The notes under the pieces are model-generated. The model did no database searches, was not told the DNA's origin, and saw only the letters and a program-made list of their open reading frames with translations. Below, one piece after another: positions 23,144 through 31,646 of a DNA stretch of 64,000 nt. The stretch is from Nannochloris sp. 'desiccata' (taxonomy: Eukaryota > Chlorophyta > Trebouxiophyceae > Chlorellales > Chlorellaceae): the NCBI GenBank assembly GCA_019044685.2, contig JAGTXX020000006.1, positions 372,001-436,000 on the forward strand, in the 5' to 3' direction. Position 1 is the first letter of the stretch; every line of letters starts with the position of its first letter. A program made the position numbers and the translations under genes.

Positions 23144-23749
23144 ATGAGCGCGTCTGAATTTACAGTGCTCAAGGTAATTGTGTGTTTCAAATTTTATTAA
23201 CATGCGCACCTAATACATTAAAATACATATGCATTCGGTATATAATACAGAACGATAGACAATTCGCCATATGGGTCTTTAATATCATCTCCATCTAAAC
23301 TTGCATGCAGCTTTACAGGGACTGCCTTCGGCTAGCAGACTATATTAGCACCAGGGTAAGATCTTTTACCTACATTCTCCGCATCACAATAACTTGTAAT
23401 TGCTCTCCAATCAAAGATTATCAACCACTTTCTTCTCAATTTTTAAACAGGGTGGTAATCGTGACATTCTCCGTCGACAAGTAATTGACGCTTTTCGCCG
23501 CAACAAAGACGAGACTGATCCTAAAAAGATAGAAGATCAGAAGCAAGCGTAAGTGATTAATTTATTTCAGAGGAATAGAAGGATTAATTCCGCTCAATTT
23601 AGATACTAAAGGAATTTCCCCTAACGATTTCTTCCCAAACCCGCCTCTGTTGCAGTGCTGTTCGTGGACTTTCCAATTATATGTTCTTTGAAGCGCAACG
23701 CTTGGCTAAAGAAGAAATTGAGCAAGGAAAAGATAAATTTGACGGTTAA
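23144..23749 (+). CDS. LYR-motif protein, LYRM9-like, four small exons
   Basis: Exons 23144-23173, 23311-23355, 23451-23548 and 23656-23749 give 88 residues. All junctions are GT-AG and keep phase. The first exon encodes only ten residues, and splicing places the LYR motif (KLYRDCLRLADYI) at residue 11, where this family expects it. The rest (RRNKDETDPKKIEDQKQAA, GLSNYMFFEAQR) resembles the plant LYR protein At3g19508 and animal LYRM9. LYR proteins act in mitochondria, often binding acyl carrier protein or Fe-S assembly factors; the role of LYRM9 itself is unknown. The gene ends only 28 bases before the EngA start codon. Confidence 0.85.
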
Positions 23750-23777
23750 AACAACATTAGCACACACTAGAAATTAA

Positions 23778-25769
23778 ATGAAAATGGTGAACGTCAACCT
23801 AACAACACAGTTTAGCACCGCCAAAACAGCAGCAACAGCGCTCGTACCTGCATGCAGACGCACCAGACCTTCTAAAATAGTAACCTATGCTGCTGCCGGT
23901 GGCAAAACCAATAATAGACGTAGCCCAAAGAAGCGTAACACTGAAATCGGAGTAACTACAGAGGATTCCCCAAAAGACTCTAGCAGAGGCAACGGCTCCT
24001 CTGATCTTTTCTTAAACGCCTTGGAAAAAATTGAACAGAACACCCCAATGGATGTCGTAGAAGACGATAACGATGACGGTGAGCTGGATTTCGGTGACTT
24101 TGACCCTACTTCTGGACGCCCAGCTGATGAAGATGAATTTGTAACGGAGCTGCTGGCCGCGGCAGGACTTAGCGACGAAGGCCTTCCTTTATTCTTTGAA
24201 GGAGCCTCTGTGACTGCTGATGCCGCTGCTGAAGAAGTTTTAGTAGAAGAAGAAGGCGCTGACGCAGCAGGAAGTGGCGGGGGTAAACGAAGTGGCCGCC
24301 GAGCTCGCAGAGCAGATGATGCCCGCCGTCGAGAGGCTCGCATTCCTGATGAGCTGTTACCCCGTGTAGCTATTGTCGGCCGTCCGAATGTAGGCAAAAG
24401 CGCTTTGTTTAACCGTCTTGTAGGTAAACAAGTTGCAATTGTATATGACTACCCCGGGGTCACGAGGGACCGGCTCTATACAAGAGCAGAATGGGGAGGT
24501 CGTGAGTTTATGATGGTAGATACTGGTGGTCTTATGAGTAAAGCTACTGAATTACCAAAGGAACAACAAATTGCTGCAATGCGTTCAATTTCAGCTGCAG
24601 GCTTGCCGAGTGCGATTGAACGACAAGCTGCTGCTGCGGTTGAGGAAGCTGATGCGCTTGTATTAGTAGTTGATGGTCAAACTGGATCTAGTGCCAGTGA
24701 TGAGGAAGTGCTTATTTGGTTGCGCCGTACACATCCAAATAAACCCATCACCCTTGCTGTCAACAAATGTGAAAATGTGAAAAAAGCCGATGAGCAAGTC
24801 GCGGAATTTTGGGAAACTGGCTTAGAACCCTTGGCTGTCTCTGCTATTTCCGGCTCTGGTACCGGTGAAGTACTAGATTCCATCGTAGCAAATTTACCAC
24901 CGCCTCCATCTGCAGATTCTGCTGTCGTAGAGGAAGAAACTAGTATCAGTCTGGCAATTATTGGACGCCCCAACGTGGGAAAATCTTCAATTTTGAATTC
25001 TCTCGTTGGAGCAGAAAGATCAATCGTGAGTGATATGGCTGGCACAACCCGTGATGCGATCGACATCGACATCGTCTCTCCAGATGGCCAAGAATTCAAA
25101 TTAATCGATACTGCAGGAGTCCGCCGACGTGCCTCGGTTGCCGCCACAAAAGATGGAGCAGAGCCTTTAATGGTTGAGCGTTCCTTCCGTGCTATCCGCC
25201 GTGCTGAAGTAGCAGTGCTGGTCATTGATGCAACTGAAGGTATTACACAGCAAGATTTCAGGTTGGCTGAGTACATTGCAGCAGAAGGGAGAGCATGTGT
25301 GATTGCTGTGAACAAATGGGATCTTGTACCGGATAAAAATAATTCGACCCTGGCAGATTTCGAGGCAAATGTACGCGCCCAATTGCGTCCTATTGAGTGG
25401 GCAAATATTGTCTTCACTTCTGCCAAGACTGGGCAGCGGGTAAAGCGAATTTTGGAAGCAGCAACTGCAGCAGCAGAAGAGCATCGTCGCCGCATTACTA
25501 CAGCTACTTTAAATTTGGTTTTACAAGATGCGTCTGCATGGAGAGCGCCACCCAGTACTGGAAGTGGACGTAGAGGAAGGGTGTATTACGGAACGCAGGC
25601 TGGTATTAAGCCACCTACCTTTGTTTTGTTCTGCAATGATCCTTTACTTTTTGCAGATGATTACAAAAAATATATGGAAAGACAGTTTCGAGAAAACGTA
25701 GGGTTCCCTGGAACGCCCTTGAGGTTATATTGGCGTGGAAAGGGGGTTGGAGGAGCACCTGCTCCTTAA
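23778..25769 (+). CDS. EngA/Der double Era-like GTPase, probably plastid
   Basis: This intronless gene encodes 663 residues. Two GTPase domains lie in tandem: the first P-loop (GRPNVGKSALFNR) near 205 with DTGG and NKCE, the second (GRPNVGKSSILNS) near 398 with DTAG and NKWD. A KH-like C-terminal domain follows, ending in FRENVGFPGTPLRLYWRGK, typical of Der. Der binds the 50S ribosomal subunit and is needed for its maturation. Plants have a plastid form (EMB2738). The first about 30 residues are basic and hydroxylated, as in a transit peptide, followed by an acidic, poorly conserved linker to about 170. Same strand as the LYR gene, 28 bases away. Confidence 0.92.
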   Translation: MKMVNVNLTTQFSTAKTAATALVPACRRTRPSKIVTYAAAGGKTNNRRSPKKRNTEIGVTTEDSPKDSSRGNGSSDLFLNALEKIEQNTPMDVVEDDNDDGELDFGDFDPTSGRPADEDEFVTELLAAAGLSDEGLPLFFEGASVTADAAAEEVLVEEEGADAAGSGGGKRSGRRARRADDARRREARIPDELLPRVAIVGRPNVGKSALFNRLVGKQVAIVYDYPGVTRDRLYTRAEWGGREFMMVDTGGLMSKATELPKEQQIAAMRSISAAGLPSAIERQAAAAVEEADALVLVVDGQTGSSASDEEVLIWLRRTHPNKPITLAVNKCENVKKADEQVAEFWETGLEPLAVSAISGSGTGEVLDSIVANLPPPPSADSAVVEEETSISLAIIGRPNVGKSSILNSLVGAERSIVSDMAGTTRDAIDIDIVSPDGQEFKLIDTAGVRRRASVAATKDGAEPLMVERSFRAIRRAEVAVLVIDATEGITQQDFRLAEYIAAEGRACVIAVNKWDLVPDKNNSTLADFEANVRAQLRPIEWANIVFTSAKTGQRVKRILEAATAAAEEHRRRITTATLNLVLQDASAWRAPPSTGSGRRGRVYYGTQAGIKPPTFVLFCNDPLLFADDYKKYMERQFRENVGFPGTPLRLYWRGKGVGGAPAP

Positions 25770-26176
25770 AAATGGCTTTTCTTTTGGTAGAGAAAAAACA
25801 AATCTTTGCAAGCGGCGTGGTGCTGTCCTTCATGGTGTCACTTTTTTTCTCTCAACTTGTTTGCATACTATTCTTTTTTATCATCAGCACGTGCTATATA
25901 GTATCTGCTTCCATATTATGTGTAATGAAATATATAATATTAATCTCATTTGAATTCCTTTATCAATTTTTAAATTTGGATTAGTTTTCCTTAGCCGGGG
26001 CGGGGGAGCTTCAAGCTCAGCTTGCAGAGTATTCATCACAAATTCCTTCTTGCGCCAAAAACAGGAAAATGAGATCAATTTGGACGATATTTATATTGCC
26101 TGAATTTGTACATGCACCTTTGAAGCCACTATTTAGAGCTTTATAAACTTTGATCACTTTTCAAAGAAAATCAAAG
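25770..26176. other. Intergenic between two plus-strand genes
   Basis: This 407 bp stretch is AT-rich, with T runs after the EngA stop. It holds the 3' UTR of EngA and the promoter of the AXR1-like gene. No RNA gene or repeat was seen. Confidence 0.45.
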
Positions 26177-28082
26177 ATGACGACAGCTCCTCAAATAAGC
26201 AGGCCTCAAAACAGCCCTTCGGGAGATACTGGCAATGAGAGTGGATCTATGGTCCCTGTTATCGATCGCCAGCGTCGCTATGATCGCGGTATTCGCGTGT
26301 GGGGCGCTCATGGCCAAGAAGCAGTAGAGAAAGCACGCATCTGCTTGCTCAACGCTGGATCTACAGGCTCTGAATCCCTCAAAAACCTTGTTCTCGGTGG
26401 TATCCATTCCTTTACTATCGTAGATGGCCAAAAAGTCGAGGCAACTGATGTCGGTAACAACTACTTAGTCACCGCTTCCTCTCTTGGTGGCTCTCGAGCT
26501 CAATGCGTCACTGAGTGCCTCAAGGAACTCAACGAGACTGTCAAGGGTAGCTTTTTAGAAGAAGATCCGGCGACGCTTGTTTCTACCAACCCAGACTTCT
26601 TTAATAGCTTTGATCTCGTCATCGCCACCCAGCTACCGGAAATTTCAGCCTTTGCTCTTGATAGTCTCTGCAGGGAGCGTGGGGTGGCCTTAGTATTGGC
26701 ACGCTCCTATGGACTTGTAGGATACCTTAGAGTAAGCCTACAGGCGGATTCTCCTTTCTTTTCCTTTGTTAATGGGGAAAAAAAATGCCTTATGAAAATT
26801 AGAATTCTAATTCCCGTCATCTTATACTTTCTTTCCTCTCATAACAATTGCAGAACTGTGTAGAAGAACACACTGTGATAGAAAGCAAGCCTGATAGCGA
26901 AGTCCACGACCTTAGGGTTGGTGAACCTTGGCCTGAGTTGGCTGCTGCAGCTGCTGCGGTGGACCTAGATGCCTTGGACGATGCAGAGCACAGCCACGTT
27001 CCATATGGAATTCTCCTTGTCAAGGCGGCCGCTGCCTGGAAAGATGCTCACGATGGTCAGCTTCCCAAGAGTTCTAGCGATCGTGCAGAATTTAAAGATA
27101 TGATCCGTTCATGGCAACGTAAAATAGACGACTGTCCTATCCCTGAAGAAAATTTTGGGGAAGCGATCGCGTGTGCACATAAAGTGTGGGCCCCTGCGAT
27201 CTTGAGTAAGCGTTTTGTTTTAGATTTTTCTCTTTATTTTAGCACCAGCATTGCATTATCTTAGTAGAGAATTCAATAATCATAATAGATCCTTCCCCTC
27301 ACTCTCTTCTTTTCTTTTTGAGTCCAGAATCAGAGGTGAAGGCTATCATAGAGGATGAAGCGGCAACCACCATCACCGGCACCACTGCCGACTTTTGGAT
27401 CCTCGCAGCAGCTCTAGGTCGCTTTATCAACAACGAAGGTGATGGTCAACCCCCTCTTGAAGGTTCTCTACCTGATATGCATGCTACAACTCAGAGATAT
27501 CTCGATCTCCAGCATATCTATAAGGAAAAAGCTGAGGCTGATATCGCAGCAGTGACTCAGCACGTGGCTGTACTTTTTAACGAGGTCGCTGGAAAGGATG
27601 GAAAGTCCATCGCTGCTACTGAAATTAAGAGATTCTGTCGTCATGCACGTCACTTGCGTGTAGTACGATCCCGTCCGTTAGTAGAGGGACTTCCTTCTGA
27701 TACTTTGCGTGCTGGGCTCTCAGCAGAGGATACTTTCTTGAACACTTCTTTACACATCCTGCTACGTGCTGTGGACAGATTCCTGGGTCAATACCAACGA
27801 TACCCTGGGAAGTATGATAACGAGCTTGAAGAGGATGTAGCGCTGCTGAAAGGGCTGGCAGGGTCGATTCTTTTAGAGGCTGGGGTGTCTGGCGTCGGTG
27901 TGTGTGACGACCTTGTCGGTGAGATTGTTCGCTGTGGGGGTGGCGAGCTGCAGGTAATTGGGGCAATAGTCGGTGCTATGGCATCTCAGGAAGCGATTAA
28001 ATTGCTAACTGGGCAGTTCGTGCCTTTAGGAGGGACTTTAATCTACAATGCGATGCAGTGCACAACTTCCGTTCTCATTTAG
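26177..28082 (+). CDS. AXR1: NEDD8-activating enzyme E1 regulatory subunit (AXR1/APPBP1-like)
   Basis: Three exons, 26177-26731, 26854-27205 and 27328-28082, encode 553 residues with phases 0 and 1 that match. The N-terminal adenylation-like fold is clear (YDRGIRVWGAHGQEAVEKA, then LLNAGSTGSESLKNLVLGG). The middle carries the four-helix region with FWILAAALGRFI and GSLPDMHATTQRYLDLQ, and the C-terminal part has VGAMASQEAIKLLTGQFVP. As in AXR1/APPBP1, the usual catalytic cysteine of E1 enzymes is not expected here; the ECR1/UBA3 partner supplies it. The pair activates NEDD8/RUB for cullin modification. A GTG-initiated shadow upstream was ignored and the first ATG chosen. Confidence 0.92.
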
Positions 28083-28414
28083 GGTGAAAAAAGCAAAGTT
28101 GATGAATATTATTACATCTTGTTTATTAAATAGCCAAGTTAAGAAAGAGTCGGAGTAAAAAGAAACAAAAGAAATAAAAGGGAAGAATAACAGAAAATAA
28201 CTGGGCAAGTTGGACTTGGAAAAAAAAAAAGAGAAAAAGCAAAATTAGAGGCGGCAGTCGGTGCCGCCACGAAATTTGTCAGTGCTCGTTTTGTAGACAT
28301 TAATTATTGCCTTCTAGTGAAGGAGCCCAAATCTATCATGCTCGCCGATCTATCAGCGGAAATGCAACAAAAAAATAAATCGAATAGAAGAGTGACTGAC
28401 AAGGCCTTGCAAGG
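28083..28414. other. Convergent 3' region with a GC-rich hairpin
   Basis: The 332 bp between the AXR1 stop (plus) and the stop of the small membrane protein (minus) include an A-rich stretch (28221-28230 is all A) and, at 28250-28268, a perfect 7 bp stem (GGCGGCA/TGCCGCC) with a 5-base loop. No gene is seen. Confidence 0.6.
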
Positions 28415-28705
28415 TTACCAATTGCCTCCAACGGGATTAAGACGGATCGGGTCAGCAGACACACGCTCCTTGGCAGCATTCATTGCCCTGGTGGCAGCAG
28501 CCCACTCGGTGTTGACCACGGTGTGAGGGAGCTTGGCAGTGCCCTGCAAAAGAGACAAATTTGAAAGATAGGTTTAGTCAATTAAACCTCCTACAAAGAA
28601 CAAAGCTAGATTTTTGGTGCTTACGTTCATGCGCTGGAAAGACCAGACAGCAAAAGAAGCGGCGAAACCGCCGCAAAGTCCTGCAATAACTTTAGAGCCG
28701 CTCAT
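28415..28705 (-). CDS. Small single-span membrane protein, 69 residues
   Basis: Two exons, 28705-28625 and 28543-28415, joined over an 81 bp GT-AG intron between codons. The N-terminal half has one membrane segment (VIAGLCGGFAASFAVWSF). The rest is polar and ends in Gly-Gly-Asn-Trp. Size, single span and basic tail recall small accessory subunits of mitochondrial respiratory complexes, but I do not recognise the family and claim no function. Both exons use codons like the neighbouring genes, and the intron has good borders (GTAAGC, TTTGCAG). The gene is divergent from the acetyltransferase gene. Confidence 0.7.
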
Positions 28706-29033
28706 GTCGATCTTTGGTTGGTGGGCTAGTACCTTGGAGAAAAAAGACTGGAGGGGCCTGGAGGGTAGGTTTAAATGATAAAATATAATGCTGAAGACAA
28801 AACATCAAGCTGCACGCCCCTATGTACACAGAGCAGGCTCGCCGCCCCCCCCCATCTGCCCAGGTCAAGGCGCCGCTCTGAAGCGTTCACTTGAGGGCAT
28901 GTTTAGGCACCATTATCAGCCCAATTTCGTCTTATCTGCTTATTTATATAACAAAGAGGACGTTTGAACACGCGTGGTCGGCATTAAGATTGGCAAGTGT
29001 CTCTCAACCCCCAGATGCAGTTAGACACTTGAC
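28706..29033. promoter_or_regulatory. Divergent promoter region, small membrane protein (-) and acetyltransferase (+)
   Basis: 328 bp between two start codons. It contains a short C run near 28843-28852 and AT-rich blocks; nothing else stands out. Confidence 0.45.
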
Positions 29034-29612
29034 ATGAAACCTCTGGGTAGTTATTTCCCAAAAAGAGAATTTCTTTCCCCCCCTTTACAATCTAATAAAC
29101 GTCTTCACTCTATAAACGTCCAGAAATGCGCTGCCATTAGGCTTGCAGAGCCAGGAGACATCCCAGCTTTAGCAGCAATCGAGGATGCCAGCCGCCCTGG
29201 TGGTAATTGGAACGCAGCACAGGTCGCTGAGGAACTCGAACGCGAGCGGGCCATTGTGATCGTAGATGAACAACCCAATGGACAAGTCGCAGGGTGGATA
29301 GTTACGTGGCGTGTCCCTCCAGACGAGCTGCATGTACTTGAACTTGCTGTCTGCCCCAGCCACCGCCGCAAAGGCATTGCAACCTCTCTTCTCCTCGCTG
29401 CTTTGAACAAACAACATCGGGAAGAAGCCACGACGTTGGTGCTATTAGAAGTTCGTGCTAGTAATGAAGGTGCTATTTCAATGTATGAAAAGGCTGGTTT
29501 TATAGCTGTGGGCAGACGGCGGAAATTCTATAGTGACGGTGAGGATGCCATTTTGATGAATTGTGATTTAAATTCTGTTCCTACTACAAATGTATTGAAT
29601 TCCCAAGTGTAA
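29034..29612 (+). CDS. RimI-like GNAT N-acetyltransferase, probably organellar
   Basis: This intronless gene encodes 192 residues. The GNAT fold is complete: AIRLAEPGDIPALAAIE at 35, the beta-4/acetyl-CoA loop ELAVCPSHRRKGIATSLL (R/Q-x-x-G-x-G/A) near 102-119, then LEVRASNEGAISMYEKAGF and VGRRRKFYSDGEDAILM, the pattern of RimI/RimJ ribosomal-protein alanine acetyltransferases and of the plastid GNAT enzymes. The first 30 residues lack acidic residues except one Glu and look like a targeting peptide. The substrate cannot be told from sequence. Two TGTAA motifs, the polyadenylation signal of many green algae, occur at and just after the stop codon. Confidence 0.85.
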   Translation: MKPLGSYFPKREFLSPPLQSNKRLHSINVQKCAAIRLAEPGDIPALAAIEDASRPGGNWNAAQVAEELERERAIVIVDEQPNGQVAGWIVTWRVPPDELHVLELAVCPSHRRKGIATSLLLAALNKQHREEATTLVLLEVRASNEGAISMYEKAGFIAVGRRRKFYSDGEDAILMNCDLNSVPTTNVLNSQV

Positions 29613-29715
29613 TATGTAAAGGACCAATATTACAAGGTATAGTATAACTTTATAAGAAAGAAGAAGTAGTAAGATGTATCCCTAGAAAGAAAACAGTAAT
29701 CTTCAAAATTAAAAT

Positions 29716-31314
29716 TTAAGCCTTCATGGCTCCTGTGTTGTTGCTATTTTCCTGACCTACTGTTGGTTGCAATACAGCGCTACCCCCAATACCACCAGCA
29801 CTAGTAGCAGAGGTAGGCCTCTTCCCTATAGGTGCCATTTGAAGCACTTTTGCAGCGCTAGGTCTATCTTTTGGGTCGTGACTCAACAGCGCACGCACTA
29901 ATTTCATAAAAGACGCTGTTGCCGTAGGCAATAACGGCACTTTCCCCTTGCGTAGATCCTCGTACGTCTGGCCACCGGAAGGTAACTCCCTTCCAGATGC
30001 GAGTTCGTACATCATGGCACCAAGAGAAAACATGTCAGCTTTATCCAAGGCGCTGTAATTTGTATTCATCACCTCTAATGGCAAGTACCGACTATCACCT
30101 TCATTAACCATGGCCTCTCCCGTGGATCCACCGACTTGAAGCTTTGTTGCTTGACCAAAATCGCCTAGTTTGTAGACTGTCTCTGCAGTCATTGTGCTGT
30201 TATTTTCATTCATATCGCCACTTTCTTCCTCTTCATATTTTAAATAGATATTAGCTGGCTTCACGTCCATGTGTGCTACTCCGTGGGCGTGGAGATGTTT
30301 GAGAGCAAAAGCGATTTGGCGAGCAAGTTGTACTATTTCTGCCTCCCGAAGTCGATCTCCTAAGCCTGCGTGTGTCTCTAGTGAGACGTCACACAGCTCA
30401 AGTTGCATGAAAAGACGTTCTCCACCCTCTAAGCCAGGCTCTGTCCAGCTACTGTAGTATCGAATGACGTTTGGGTGGGGCTCCAAATGGCCTAAAACTT
30501 GCGCTTCCTGTAAAAATTGGAGAAATTCAGGTTGATCCGGAGCGACTTCTTTAATAGTGCGTTTAACAGCGTACATCATAGCGTCAATACGGTGCCTTGC
30601 TTTGAAGACTTTACTAAAAGAGCCTTGCCCAATGCAGCCGAGCTCTTTGAATTCTGTGCGGAAGCGGGAGAAAGACGGGCCAGAAGAAGCAGAAGCTGTG
30701 GATGGAAGATTAGGGCGTGGATGACGCCATGATTTGAATGTGTTTTGTTCGTTTTCATTGTCATGTTGGAACATGCTGCGATAGCAAGGGGGAGACTGGA
30801 CCCGAGTGGTTTGGCGGCGAGGAGCGGGGTTGTTGTTGTTGTTGCAATATGGGTTGTTGGCTCCGCCAATGGCACGACCTGGAGGTCCCGGGGGTACACC
30901 TAAAGATGGGAGAGACATAGCAGGGGCTTCTTCTCCATCGGATTTGCGAGCACGCTTGATCCGACTAGGGGACAGCTGAGCTGGGGATCGTTGGCGTGCT
31001 GCGGGAGCGCCAGGGTCATATTCCAAATCGAATTGGTCTGCAGGTGTATTAAAATCCTGGGTTCCTAAGCAATCTAATTGGGAGCACGAGACGTCAGGGC
31101 CGTCTGCAACCGTTCCAATTCCGTTATTCTGGTAGGTCGTTGGGACAGTTTGCGAAAATAGAGGGACTGGAGGACGCTGAGATGCCGCTCCTGGAGGTCC
31201 CGTAGGTTGCTGTGATGCTAAACACATGTTTTTGAATGGATCTGACAGTTGTCCAGAAGGGGTTTGCGACGGCAAATCGCCCATCGAAGCGTCGCCTTGC
31301 GTTCCAAACAACAT
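29716..31314 (-). CDS. WEE1: Wee1-type mitotic inhibitor kinase
   Basis: This intronless gene encodes 532 residues. The N-terminal about 215 residues are disordered, rich in Pro, Ser, Asn and Gln. The kinase domain starts with LGCIGQGSFSKVF near 222, has the lysine AVKRT, the catalytic loop GVAHMDVKPANIYLK and a GDFGQA motif in place of the GDLG typical of many Wee1 proteins. The EGDSRYLPLEVM activation segment is the Wee1/Myt1 hallmark. Wee1 phosphorylates the inhibitory tyrosine of cyclin-dependent kinase and delays mitosis. An acidic insertion follows the catalytic loop. It shares a 332 bp divergent promoter with MCM2. Confidence 0.93.
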   Translation of the reverse strand: MLFGTQGDASMGDLPSQTPSGQLSDPFKNMCLASQQPTGPPGAASQRPPVPLFSQTVPTTYQNNGIGTVADGPDVSCSQLDCLGTQDFNTPADQFDLEYDPGAPAARQRSPAQLSPSRIKRARKSDGEEAPAMSLPSLGVPPGPPGRAIGGANNPYCNNNNNPAPRRQTTRVQSPPCYRSMFQHDNENEQNTFKSWRHPRPNLPSTASASSGPSFSRFRTEFKELGCIGQGSFSKVFKARHRIDAMMYAVKRTIKEVAPDQPEFLQFLQEAQVLGHLEPHPNVIRYYSSWTEPGLEGGERLFMQLELCDVSLETHAGLGDRLREAEIVQLARQIAFALKHLHAHGVAHMDVKPANIYLKYEEEESGDMNENNSTMTAETVYKLGDFGQATKLQVGGSTGEAMVNEGDSRYLPLEVMNTNYSALDKADMFSLGAMMYELASGRELPSGGQTYEDLRKGKVPLLPTATASFMKLVRALLSHDPKDRPSAAKVLQMAPIGKRPTSATSAGGIGGSAVLQPTVGQENSNNTGAMKA

Positions 31315-31646
31315 AGTGGCTGTAATGTCAATTGCATATATGCATCTAAATTACCGGTATCATTATACTTTGTTAATTTAAGTTAATTCTTCAAGATTTG
31401 TTACAAAGTTTAACTTTAAGTTAAACTTACAAGTTGTACCGCTGTACATGTACCTCAAATTTTGAGGGCAAATTTGAATTTTTATTCCATATTCTAGCAA
31501 CTGTGACCACCTTTCTATACTTTAAATTTGGTCAATATTACTATTAAAACAAAATGGTGGGTGTAAAGTGCAATTGCGACTGCTGTTTTATACCTTTCGC
31601 GGAAATTCAAACTGAGAGCATTTAAAAAACTAAATCCAAATTTTAA
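31315..31646. promoter_or_regulatory. Shared promoter of Wee1 (-) and MCM2 (+)
   Basis: Two cell-cycle genes start back to back over 332 bp of AT-rich sequence. It contains one near-palindromic E2F/DP-like site at 31595-31605 and a palindromic GTACATGTAC at 31443-31452. Confidence 0.6.
31595..31605. promoter_or_regulatory. E2F-like site TTTCGCGGAAA
   Basis: This element matches the TTTSSCGC core of E2F/DP sites and is symmetric about its centre. It lies 42 bases before the MCM2 ATG, within the usual range for MCM promoters. It is the only GC-rich island in an otherwise AT-rich promoter. Confidence 0.6.
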
